Shown one piece after another: positions 1 to 5,484 of a stretch of 5,484 bases of DNA (the first letter of the stretch is position 1; each line of letters begins with the position of its first letter). The notes under the pieces are model-generated. The model ran no database searches and was not told the origin of the DNA. It saw only the letters and a program-made list of their open reading frames with translations. The position numbers and the translations under genes are program-made. Source of the DNA: Pseudomonadota bacterium (lineage in GTDB: Bacteria; Pseudomonadota; Gammaproteobacteria; Burkholderiales; Burkholderiaceae_B); contig JAEYZR010000216.1 of assembly GCA_023427945.1 (NCBI GenBank), forward strand, positions 1 through 5,484, given 5' to 3'.

Positions 1-701
1 GGACGGGCGTGAATCACGGCCGCGTAGCCGAAGCAGATATGGACGGCGGTCGTGCCGGTAATGCCGTCCAGCGCACGATTCAGGGCGCTCAGGCCGTACT
101 GACGGGCTTTTTCCGGGCGGGCCTGCAGATACGGCTCATCGATCTGGACCACGTCGGCGCCGGCTGCAAACATGTCGCGAATTTCGGCATTGACGGCCTC
201 GGCGTAATCCAGCGCCATCTCTTCTTCGCTTTCGTAGAAGTCGTTCTGCGCCTGCTGCGCCATCGTGAACGGACCGGGCACGGTGATCTTGATCTTGCGA
301 TCGGTGTGGCGTCGCAGAAACTCGACGTCGCGCACCTGGACGGCGTGTTTGCGGCGGATCTTGCCGACCACGCGCGGCACGGGATTGGGATGGCCGCTGC
401 GGTCCAGGGCCGTACCAGGATTGTCCATGTCCACCCCTTCAAGGGCGGTGGCAAAACGGTTGGAGTAGCTTTCGCGGCGCATTTCGCCGTCGGTGATGAT
501 GTCCAGTCCGGCGGCTTCCTGCTCGGCAATGGCCAGCAGCGTGGCGTCGTCCTGAGCCTGTTCCAGGTATTCGGGCGCAACACGCCAGAGTTCCTGGGCG
601 CGCACACGGGGAGGGAAGCGGCCGGCCAGTTTTTCGCGATCGATCAACCAATCGGGTTGGGCGCAGGAACCGACCAGGGTGGTAGGAAGAAGCAAAGACA
701 T
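1..701 (-). CDS. Core-MetE-like methionine synthase II family protein (partial, C-terminus off the left edge)
   Basis: I translated the minus strand by hand; 233 codons are visible and the frame stays open to the window edge. The protein matches the catalytic, zinc-binding barrel of cobalamin-independent methionine synthase (MetE, COG0620), which moves a methyl group to homocysteine in the cytoplasm. Visible marks are LPTTLVGS near residues 5-12, TDGEMRRES at 70-78, VPGPFTM at 141-147, QIDEP at 186-190 and HICFGY at 221-226. The His-x-Cys (H221, C223) corresponds to the zinc ligands His641/Cys643 of E. coli MetE, and D188 to Asp605. These motifs come within 230 residues of the start, so the N-terminal half of full MetE is absent. 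ATG at 701 is chosen because an in-frame TGA lies seven codons upstream (720-722); a weak GGA sits 8 nt before the ATG. Methyl donor and acceptor are not proven: related short proteins are commonly named methionine synthase without biochemical evidence. Confidence 0.88.
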   Translation of the reverse strand, partial: MSLLLPTTLVGSCAQPDWLIDREKLAGRFPPRVRAQELWRVAPEYLEQAQDDATLLAIAEQEAAGLDIITDGEMRRESYSNRFATALEGVDMDNPGTALDRSGHPNPVPRVVGKIRRKHAVQVRDVEFLRRHTDRKIKITVPGPFTMAQQAQNDFYESEEEMALDYAEAVNAEIRDMFAAGADVVQIDEPYLQARPEKARQYGLSALNRALDGITGTTAVHICFGYAAVIHAR

Positions 702-1071
702 GTTGAGAATCCGGTTGCGTCACGAGAAGGGGAGTCATGCTAGCCGAAGGGGTGTTCACGCTGCGATGCGCACTCTTGGCTGGCAGGACGTCGATCCTAG
801 ATATTAGACGTACGCGCGCCTGTTGCAAAATTTCAATGAAAATCATGGAGGTAGCGGACGGGGCGACGGCATTCTCTCCAAGGGAAACATCAAGGACTGC
901 CTTTTTTCCCCCAGTCAGGATGAGAGGAGCTTGATTTCTACTTGAGAAAATATCGCCCTAACGTTGCATATGACGCGCCAATGTCCGCTTCCTTGGTGTT
1001 GCAACTTGTCACTCACGACCGGGGCCTTGCACGGGCAAACTAACTGTCAGCCTTCTCTATTGGAAATTTTC
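702..1071. other. Divergent intergenic region, 370 nt
   Basis: This gap separates the leftward MetE-like gene from the rightward binding-protein gene, so it must hold control signals for both. It contains an AT-rich patch around 800-850 and another around 930-960, a T-run at 902-907, and three GTTGCA cores at 822, 963 and 998. Short open frames cross it, but they have neither convincing ribosome sites nor recognisable protein character, so I call no gene. I found a plausible promoter only for the minus strand; the plus-strand promoter of the binding protein is not clear. I saw no riboswitch that I could recognise, although a conserved one would need a covariance search to exclude. Confidence 0.6.
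801..828 (-). promoter_or_regulatory. Candidate sigma-70 promoter for the MetE-like gene
   Basis: Reading the minus strand, TTGCAA (828-823) and TAATAT (806-801) are separated by 16 nt, each matching 4 of 6 consensus positions. Transcription would begin near 794 and leave a leader of about 93 nt before the ATG at 701. The -35 element overlaps a GTTGCA core that recurs elsewhere in the same gap. Prediction by eye only. Confidence 0.3.
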
Positions 1072-2085
1072 ATGACGCTACGAAAGACCCGTCACCGCCT
1101 GGGTGCATTCGCTGTGCTGTGCGCTGCTTTGCTGTCGGCACCGGCCTATGCCGCCTCTGCCGACGTCACCTGTGAAGTCGACAAGCCCGTCCGGTTCTCG
1201 GGCTTGAACTGGGAGTCCAATCTGCTCATGGTGAACGTCGAGCGCTTCATTCTCGAAAAGGGCTATGGCTGCAAGACCCAGATCGAGCAGGGCGAGACGA
1301 TGACGATGCTGGCGGCCTTGCAGCGCGGGGATGTCGATGTCACGGCCGAGGTATGGCACGGCCAGATCGTGGAGGCCTGGACCAAGGCGTTGAACTCGGG
1401 TCGGGTCGAAGGCGTGGGCCACGTGTTTGACGCCAGCGAGGGCTGGTACATTCCACGCTACACCGCCGAGCGTTATCCCGAGCTGAAGTCGGCCGCCGAT
1501 CTCGCCCGTTTCCAGGACAAGTTCACCGACCCCGAAGATCCCGCCAAGGGCCGCATCTTCGGTTGCCCGGCGGGTTGGTCGTGCGGGACGCTTAACGACA
1601 ATCTGATCCGCGCACTCGGGCTGGACAAGCAGTTCAACATGTTTGCGCCCGGTGCGGGTGCCGCCCAGAAGGCGGCCATTCTGTCGGCCTACAAGCGCCA
1701 GCGCGACATCGTGTTCTATTACTGGACGCCGACGGCCCTGGTGGGCGCGCTCGATCTGGTCAAGCTGGAGTTGCCGCCGTTCGACCAGCAGGCCTACGAT
1801 TGCCTGACCAATCCCAAGTGCGACAAGCCGGTGGCCACGCAGTTCAAGGACAACAAGGCCGTCACCGGCCTGAACAAGGCGTTCTCGGCGGCGGCGCCCC
1901 AACTGCGCGCGTTCTTTGAGAAAGTGCACATGCCTGAAGCCGTGATCGACAGCACCCTGGGCTGGATCGAAACCGAAGGCAAGGATCCCGAAGAGGCCGC
2001 CATGTATTTCTTGAACACCCATCCCGAGGTCTGGAAGCAGTGGGTGCCCGAAGACGTGGCCCAGCGCGTTCAGAGCGCCTTGTAG
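1072..2085 (+). CDS. Periplasmic ABC-transporter substrate-binding protein, glycine betaine/OpuAC type
   Basis: This 337-residue exported protein should capture a small ligand in the periplasm and deliver it to an ABC importer. The N-terminus has a basic stretch (RKTRHR), a hydrophobic core and an A-Y-A cleavage site after residue 27, giving a soluble periplasmic protein. The mature part fits the OpuAC/ProX fold: FSGLNWESN at 42-50, AEVWHGQ at 92-98, GCPAGWSCGTLNDN at 164-177 and FYYWTP at 215-220. Trp47, 95, 125, 169 and 218 are candidates for the aromatic cage that binds quaternary amines. Six cysteines (34, 67, 165, 171, 244, 250) suggest three disulfides. I prefer ATG 1072 over the TTG at 964 because it places the signal peptide at the N-terminus and has GGAAA 5 nt upstream. 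No permease or ATPase gene adjoins it. The ligand could be glycine betaine, choline, carnitine or proline betaine; the sequence alone does not decide. Confidence 0.9.
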   Translation: MTLRKTRHRLGAFAVLCAALLSAPAYAASADVTCEVDKPVRFSGLNWESNLLMVNVERFILEKGYGCKTQIEQGETMTMLAALQRGDVDVTAEVWHGQIVEAWTKALNSGRVEGVGHVFDASEGWYIPRYTAERYPELKSAADLARFQDKFTDPEDPAKGRIFGCPAGWSCGTLNDNLIRALGLDKQFNMFAPGAGAAQKAAILSAYKRQRDIVFYYWTPTALVGALDLVKLELPPFDQQAYDCLTNPKCDKPVATQFKDNKAVTGLNKAFSAAAPQLRAFFEKVHMPEAVIDSTLGWIETEGKDPEEAAMYFLNTHPEVWKQWVPEDVAQRVQSAL

Positions 2086-2086
2086 A

Positions 2087-2626
2087 TCAGTCCGGGTCGC
2101 AGCCCAGCCAGCGCAGGACTTCGGCGAGTTGTTCCTGCGTGCTGGCGGTGGCGTCCACGGTCAGCACGTCGGGTTCGCCGCGCGGCGATTGCAGTGCGGC
2201 GAACTGGCTGGCCACCAGGCTGGCCGGAAACAGATGTCCTTTGCGCTGCGAGACACGCCGAAACGACTCTTCCTGAGTCAGGTCCATGTAGACGAAACCC
2301 ACCTCTCCGGGTGCAGCCCTGCGCAATATGTCACGGTAGTCGTTTTTCAGTGCCGAGCACGCCATCACCAGCGGTGCGTCGGCCTGTTCGATCATGTGGG
2401 CAAGCGTGTGCAGCCACTGCGCCCGGTCTTCATCGGTGAGCGCCATGCCCTGCGCCATCTTCGCCTGGCTGTCCTGCGTGTGATAGGTGTCGCCTTCGAT
2501 CATGGTCCAGTGCAGATGTCGGGCAATGGCCTGCGCAAGCGTGGACTTGCCGCAGCCTGAGACGCCCATGACGACAAGACGGTCGCGGCCGGTGCTGACG
2601 TGCGTGCTCGGATCGGTTTGCGGCAT
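2087..2626 (-). CDS. gntK: Gluconokinase (thermoresistant GntK family)
   Basis: This 179-residue cytoplasmic kinase phosphorylates D-gluconate with ATP to 6-phosphogluconate (EC 2.7.1.12), feeding the Entner-Doudoroff or pentose phosphate pathway. It has a P-loop, GVSGCGKST, at 21-29, followed by EGDTYH at 44-49, the family stretch KMAQGMALTDEDR at 56-68, ACSALKNDYRD at 89-99, and RKGHLFPASLVASQF at 128-142 near the substrate and lid regions. The length is typical of the family, and all the motifs I expect are present. ATG 2626 has a good AGGA site (2636-2633) 6 nt upstream. It stands alone: no gluconate permease or GntR-type regulator is in view. Its stop is one base from the stop of the convergent binding-protein gene. 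It is divergent from the cytochrome pair, so the region upstream may control both. Confidence 0.95.
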   Translation of the reverse strand: MPQTDPSTHVSTGRDRLVVMGVSGCGKSTLAQAIARHLHWTMIEGDTYHTQDSQAKMAQGMALTDEDRAQWLHTLAHMIEQADAPLVMACSALKNDYRDILRRAAPGEVGFVYMDLTQEESFRRVSQRKGHLFPASLVASQFAALQSPRGEPDVLTVDATASTQEQLAEVLRWLGCDPD

Positions 2627-2632
2627 GGTGTG

Positions 2633-2636
2633 TCCT
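2633..2636 (-). promoter_or_regulatory. Ribosome binding site of gluconokinase
   Basis: AGGA on the minus strand, 6 nt before ATG 2626. It supports that start over downstream alternatives. Confidence 0.6.
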
Positions 2637-2673
2637 GGAGGCGAGACGAAAGACTACCAGAAGCGCGGGGCGG

Positions 2674-2713
2674 GTTTCGCAAACAGACGTGACTGATATG
2701 ATTGCGCCACAAT
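2674..2713. promoter_or_regulatory. Two short dyads between gluconokinase and the cytochrome genes
   Basis: GTTT-CGC-AAAC (2674-2684) and ATTG-CGCCA-CAAT (2701-2713) are inverted repeats whose centres are 28 bp apart. The second covers the predicted start of transcription of the cytochrome genes, and both lie upstream of gluconokinase. They could be operator sites, but four-base arms occur often by chance. Confidence 0.2.
2694..2702 (+). promoter_or_regulatory. Candidate extended -10 promoter for the cytochrome pair
   Basis: TGATATGAT fits an extended -10 element: a TG, one base, then TATGAT, which matches 5 of 6 consensus bases. A weak -35 (TTCGCA, 2676-2681) lies 15 nt upstream. Transcription would start near 2709. 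If real, this excludes the GTG at 2689 and ATG at 2698 as start codons of the diheme cytochrome and favours ATG 2734 or 2743. Confidence 0.35.
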
Positions 2714-2742
2714 GTGCCGGTGGCACGTCATGGATGTCTGCG

Positions 2743-3492
2743 ATGTTTGCTGTGGGTTCTTCATGTAGCCGTGTCACGTTCGTACCGCAGGCCTGTCGGG
2801 TGTCGTTCGGGCTGATGCTGGCGTGGTTCTTCATTGCGTGCGCACCGGCACACGGCGCCGATCTGCAACCCGGCACCATGCAGGCGCGCGTGGCGGCCTG
2901 TACTGCCTGTCATGGCGCCCAGGGGCGCGCCGGCAACGATGGCTACTATCCACGGCTGGCGGGCAAGCCGCAGGAATACCTCTATCAGCAACTCCTGCAT
3001 TTCCGGGATGGATCGCGCCGTTACGGTCCGATGACGCACCTGTTGACTGGCCTGCCTGACGGCTACCTGCAGGAAATGGCTGGCTGGTTCGCCTCGCAGC
3101 ACGTGCCTTACCCGTCACCGCTACGATCCGCTGCATCGTCCTCGCAGCTCGAGCGCGGCCGCGTACTGGCCACGTCGGGCGACGCCGCTCGCGGCCTGCC
3201 CGCCTGTGCGGCCTGTCACGGCGCAGCGCTGTCGGGCGCCTTGCCAGCCATCCCTGGTCTGCTCGGCCTGCCGCAGGACTATCTCGTGTCGCAACTCGGA
3301 AGCTGGCAGGGTGGCTTGCGCCATTCACGTGCGCCGGACTGCATGGCCGACGTTGCCCGGGCCTTGACGCCCTCTGACCTGGCCGCCGTCGCGGCATGGT
3401 TGTCGGCGCAACCTGTACGTGAACCCTATGTGCCTGTGGCCGCCGGTGAGCTGAAGCTGCCCGTTGCGTGCGGCAGTCAGGATGTGGAGTAG
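2743..3492 (+). CDS. Exported diheme c-type cytochrome, cytochrome c4-like
   Basis: This 249-residue protein carries two c-type heme sites, CTACH (53-57) and CAACH (155-159), with Met97 and Met201 as likely sixth ligands. The two halves are visibly related (each has L-x-G-x-P-Q-(E/D)-Y-L after the heme site), the arrangement of cytochrome c4-type electron carriers. It should work in the periplasm, passing electrons between a dehydrogenase or quinol oxidase and the terminal chain. A hydrophobic stretch followed by A-H-G predicts cleavage after residue 38; Cys33 after F-I-A could instead be a poor lipobox. The start is uncertain: the frame is open from GTG 2689, with further ATGs at 2698 and 2734. 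I chose ATG 2743 because GGA lies 8 nt upstream and a promoter-like element overlaps the earlier starts. It ends 4 nt before the triheme cytochrome gene, so the two are surely co-transcribed. No partner dehydrogenase gene is in the window. Confidence 0.88.
   Translation: MFAVGSSCSRVTFVPQACRVSFGLMLAWFFIACAPAHGADLQPGTMQARVAACTACHGAQGRAGNDGYYPRLAGKPQEYLYQQLLHFRDGSRRYGPMTHLLTGLPDGYLQEMAGWFASQHVPYPSPLRSAASSSQLERGRVLATSGDAARGLPACAACHGAALSGALPAIPGLLGLPQDYLVSQLGSWQGGLRHSRAPDCMADVARALTPSDLAAVAAWLSAQPVREPYVPVAAGELKLPVACGSQDVE
3486..3489 (+). promoter_or_regulatory. Ribosome binding site of the triheme cytochrome, inside the preceding gene
   Basis: GGAG lies 7 nt before ATG 3497 and within the last codons of the diheme cytochrome, which suggests translational coupling. 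It decides the start against the in-frame TTG at 3464. Confidence 0.65.
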
Positions 3493-3496
3493 CCCG

Positions 3497-4789
3497 ATGT
3501 TTGCGCGCAAGCTTGGTTTCGTTCTGCTGATCGTTTTTCTGGTCATTGCTGCGGCTCTCGGAGGGCTTTACTACTCGGGCTCGCGCATGGATGCGCCGCC
3601 TGTGGCGGCCGATGCGCAGGCGCCGGTGTCAGCGTCCGGGCGCGAGGCTCGCCTGGAACAGGGGCGTTATCTGGCCACGCTGGGCAACTGTGTCAGTTGT
3701 CATACTGTGGCGGGTGGCAAGCCGTACGCCGGCGGTACGCCCATCGTGACCGACTTCGGAACGCTCTACGGCCCCAACATCACGCCGCATCCCCAGGCCG
3801 GCATAGGCGCCTGGAGCAGCGACGATTTCTGGCAGGCGCTGCACAACGGGCGCGGGCCGGACGGGCGCTACCTGTATCCCGCGTTCCCGTTCACCGAATA
3901 CACGCGCATGTCGCGCGCCGATTCGGATGCCTTGTTCATCTACCTGATGTCGCTGGAACCCGATGCCACGCCCAGCCGTGCCCATACGCTGCGCTTTCCT
4001 TATGACCAGCGCGCGCTTCTGCCGTTCTGGCGCGGCCTTTACTTCGACGCGGGCACGTATGTCGACGATCCACAGCAGGATGCGCGCTGGAATCGCGGGC
4101 GATATCTGGTGGAAGGGCCGGGCCATTGTGCAGCCTGCCACACGCCGCGCAACCGGCTGGGAGCATCGATCACATCCGAGCAACTCGGGGGCGGCATGAT
4201 CGATTCGCTGCAATGGTGGGCGCCTGCGCTGACCGCACATCCGCAGGCCGGGCTCGGTTTGTGGGAAGCCTCGGACATCGTGGACCTGCTGCGTACCGGT
4301 TCGTCGGCGCGCGGCGCGGCTTCCGGGCCGATGCGCGAAGTCGTGTCCGCCAGCCTGCAACATCTGCGTGACGATGACGCTCAGGCCATCGCCCATTACC
4401 TCAAGAGCCTGCCCGACACACCCGCTCGCGACGCGGGGACAGCATCGTCGGTGGACGGTGGCACGATGCAGGTCGGCAGTCAGCTCTACACCCAATATTG
4501 CGTGGCCTGCCATCAGGCCAATGGCGAGGGTAGAGCGCCCGCCTGGCCGCCGCTGGCAGGCAACGTGACGGTCACCGCCCCATCGCCGCGCAACACCATT
4601 CTGATGATTCTGGATGGCGGTTTTGCGGCCGCCACGCAGGCCGATCCCCAGCCTCACGGCATGCCGCCGTTTGCGCAGGTTCTCAGCGAGAACGACGTGG
4701 CCGCCCTGGCGACCTACATCCGCAATAGTTGGGGCAATGAAGCGGGAGCTGTCAATTCCCTTGCGGTCAAACGTGCAAAGGGTGGCTGA
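3497..4789 (+). CDS. Membrane-anchored triheme c-type cytochrome (dehydrogenase cytochrome-subunit family)
   Basis: This 430-residue protein has three heme sites: CVSCH (65-69), CAACH (211-215) and CVACH (335-339). Met138, Met279 and Met389 are the likely axial ligands. A hydrophobic segment at about residues 8-26, behind basic residues and without a clear A-x-A cleavage site, should anchor it in the inner membrane with the heme domains in the periplasm. The order and spacing fit the cytochrome subunits of PQQ-alcohol, aldehyde and FAD-gluconate dehydrogenases, which pass electrons to ubiquinone or an oxidase. Domains 1 and 2 are internal duplicates (HPQAG-(I/L)-G-x-W at 98-106 and 248-256); domain 3 is a shorter class I unit with HGMPPF at 387-392. 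The catalytic subunit normally encoded beside such a gene is missing; instead a diheme cytochrome precedes it by 4 nt. The substrate is therefore unknown. ATG 3497 has a clear GGAG site. Confidence 0.92.
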   Translation: MFARKLGFVLLIVFLVIAAALGGLYYSGSRMDAPPVAADAQAPVSASGREARLEQGRYLATLGNCVSCHTVAGGKPYAGGTPIVTDFGTLYGPNITPHPQAGIGAWSSDDFWQALHNGRGPDGRYLYPAFPFTEYTRMSRADSDALFIYLMSLEPDATPSRAHTLRFPYDQRALLPFWRGLYFDAGTYVDDPQQDARWNRGRYLVEGPGHCAACHTPRNRLGASITSEQLGGGMIDSLQWWAPALTAHPQAGLGLWEASDIVDLLRTGSSARGAASGPMREVVSASLQHLRDDDAQAIAHYLKSLPDTPARDAGTASSVDGGTMQVGSQLYTQYCVACHQANGEGRAPAWPPLAGNVTVTAPSPRNTILMILDGGFAAATQADPQPHGMPPFAQVLSENDVAALATYIRNSWGNEAGAVNSLAVKRAKGG

Positions 4790-4891
4790 TATGTCCACCT
4801 TGGGCTGAACGCAGCGCATTCATGGCGTAAGCTTGAGGCATGTCGCTCATGTCCGCGGCATTTCACAGACTGTATAAGGATGGATGACTCA
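4790..4891 (+). other. Intergenic region before pyruvate kinase
   Basis: This 102-nt gap separates the cytochrome pair from pyruvate kinase on the same strand. I find no hairpin with a T-run and no convincing -35/-10 pair, so whether pyruvate kinase has its own promoter or is read through from the cytochromes is open. CATGTC is repeated at 4839 and 4848. Confidence 0.4.
4875..4883 (+). promoter_or_regulatory. Ribosome binding site of pyruvate kinase
   Basis: TAAGGATGG closely resembles the full anti-16S complement and ends 8 nt before ATG 4892. It overlaps an in-frame ATG at 4880, which would add only four residues (MDDS) and would have no room for its own ribosome site, so 4892 is preferred. 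Confidence 0.6.
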
Positions 4892-5484
4892 ATGCGCCGT
4901 ATCCGCAAAGCCAAAATCGTTGCAACGCTCGGCCCCGCCAGTGCCGACGTCGCTACTATCGAGAGCCTGTTCGATGCGGGGGCCGATGTTTTCCGCCTGA
5001 ACTTCAGTCATGGCAAGCATGAGGATCATCAGGCACGTGTTTCGACCATCCGCGACATCGAACAGCGTCGCGGCCGCCCGATCGCCATCCTGCTCGATCT
5101 GCAGGGGCCGAAACTGCGCATTGGCACGTTCGAGCAAGGGCCCATCATGCTTGTCCCGGGCGAGCGCTTCAGGCTCGATCTCGATCAGCACATTCCCGGC
5201 TCGCTGCAGCGCGTGGCATTGCCGCACCCCGAAATTTTTGCAGCCCTCACGCCCGATGCGGATCTCTTGCTGGACGATGGCCGCATCCGTCTGAAAGTTC
5301 TTGAGTGCTCGCCTACTCACGCCATCACGCAGGTGGTGACCGGGGGAGCACTCTCTGATCGCAAGGGCGTGAACGTGCCCGACGTCGTGCTGCCTCTCTC
5401 TGCCCTCACGGAAAAAGACCATCGCGATCTGGCCTTTGGCCTGACGCTGGACATCGACTGGATCGCGCTGTCGTTCGTGCAGCG
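4892..5484 (+). CDS. pyk: Pyruvate kinase (partial, C-terminus off the right edge)
   Basis: Pyruvate kinase converts phosphoenolpyruvate and ADP to pyruvate and ATP in the cytoplasm (EC 2.7.1.40). The visible 197 residues hold the start of the catalytic barrel: RKAKIVATLGPAS at 5-17, FRLNFSHG at 34-41 with Arg35, Asn37 and Ser39 as active-site residues, and LLDLQGPKLRIG at 67-78 with Asp69. The inserted B domain follows from about residue 80, and the barrel resumes with DRKGVNVP (156-163) and IALSFVQ (191-197). The DLQGPKLRI stretch carries Leu, Gln, Lys and Ile where muscle-type enzymes have Thr113, Lys114, Glu117 and Thr120; this is the signature described for K+-independent pyruvate kinases. 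It lies 102 nt behind the cytochrome pair on the same strand. The frame is intact to the window edge, and roughly 280 residues of the usual 470-480 are missing. Confidence 0.95.
   Translation, partial: MRRIRKAKIVATLGPASADVATIESLFDAGADVFRLNFSHGKHEDHQARVSTIRDIEQRRGRPIAILLDLQGPKLRIGTFEQGPIMLVPGERFRLDLDQHIPGSLQRVALPHPEIFAALTPDADLLLDDGRIRLKVLECSPTHAITQVVTGGALSDRKGVNVPDVVLPLSALTEKDHRDLAFGLTLDIDWIALSFVQ

Noticed and set aside
736..738. Out-of-frame ATG 37 nt upstream of the MetE-like start as an alternative start or leader peptide
   Set aside because: It is in a different frame, has no ribosome site, and its product runs into the main gene without recognisable features.
9..743. 244-codon open frame on the plus strand opposite the MetE-like gene
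   Set aside because: The minus-strand translation carries clear MetE motifs; the plus frame is its shadow.
882..910. Possible terminator: GGGAAA paired with TTTCCC next to a T-run
   Set aside because: The six-base stem has a 17-nt loop, the T-run is part of the stem rather than after it, and neither neighbouring gene ends here.
737..934. Small plus-strand open frame in the divergent gap
   Set aside because: No ribosome site, Arg/Cys-rich low-information translation, and it crosses the predicted control region.
1078..2022. 314-codon open frame on the minus strand opposite the binding protein
   Set aside because: It mirrors the codon pattern of the well-supported plus-strand gene and shows no protein-family character or ribosome site.
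3629..4819. 396-codon open frame on the minus strand opposite the triheme cytochrome
   Set aside because: It is fully antisense to a gene with three heme motifs, its translation is rich in Arg, Gly and His without recognisable domains, and long antisense frames are common in GC-rich DNA.
4839..4853. CATGTC repeated at 9-bp spacing before pyruvate kinase
   Set aside because: A six-base repeat of two copies is weak evidence and shows no wider symmetry.
4873..4878. TATAAG as a -10 box for pyruvate kinase
   Set aside because: It overlaps the ribosome binding site, so a transcript from it would lack that site, and there is no -35 at the right distance.

Overview
The window looks like an ordinary chromosomal housekeeping stretch of a moderately GC-rich proteobacterium. 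Protein wording (a core-MetE protein, a periplasmic betaine-type binding protein, a short gluconokinase, a c4-like/triheme cytochrome pair, and a pyruvate kinase with a DLQGPK motif) suggests Betaproteobacteria, probably Burkholderiales/Alcaligenaceae (Bordetella/Achromobacter-like). That placement is inference from recalled family patterns, not from a search.

Layout, left to right. (1) Positions 1-701, minus strand: the N-terminal 233 residues of a single-barrel cobalamin-independent methionine synthase-like protein, cut by the left edge. (2) Positions 702-1071: a 370-nt divergent intergenic region, partly AT-rich, with a candidate minus-strand promoter and three GTTGCA cores. (3) Positions 1072-2085, plus: an exported ABC-transporter substrate-binding protein of the OpuAC/ProX (glycine betaine-like) fold, with no permease or ATPase beside it. 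(4) Positions 2087-2626, minus: gluconokinase, convergent with the binding protein across a single base. (5) Positions 2627-2742: a short divergent promoter region. (6) Positions 2743-3492 and 3497-4789, plus: a tight two-gene unit for an exported diheme c-type cytochrome and a membrane-anchored triheme c-type cytochrome. (7) Positions 4892-5484, plus: the N-terminal 197 residues of pyruvate kinase, cut by the right edge.

How they may work together. The two cytochromes almost certainly form one electron-transfer module in the periplasm. They resemble the cytochrome subunits of membrane alcohol, aldehyde and gluconate dehydrogenases, but no dehydrogenase is in view. Gluconokinase and pyruvate kinase are both enzymes of central carbon metabolism, yet they lie on opposite strands around the cytochromes and need not be co-regulated. 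The binding protein and MetE-like gene share a divergent control region, which allows but does not prove a link between uptake of a methylated amine and methyl transfer.

I see no mobile element, CRISPR array, tRNA, rRNA or convincing intrinsic terminator, and no clear candidate for a new system. The most useful leads are the dehydrogenase-less cytochrome pair, the MetE-like protein lacking the N-terminal half, and a pyruvate kinase with the residue signature of the K+-independent class.
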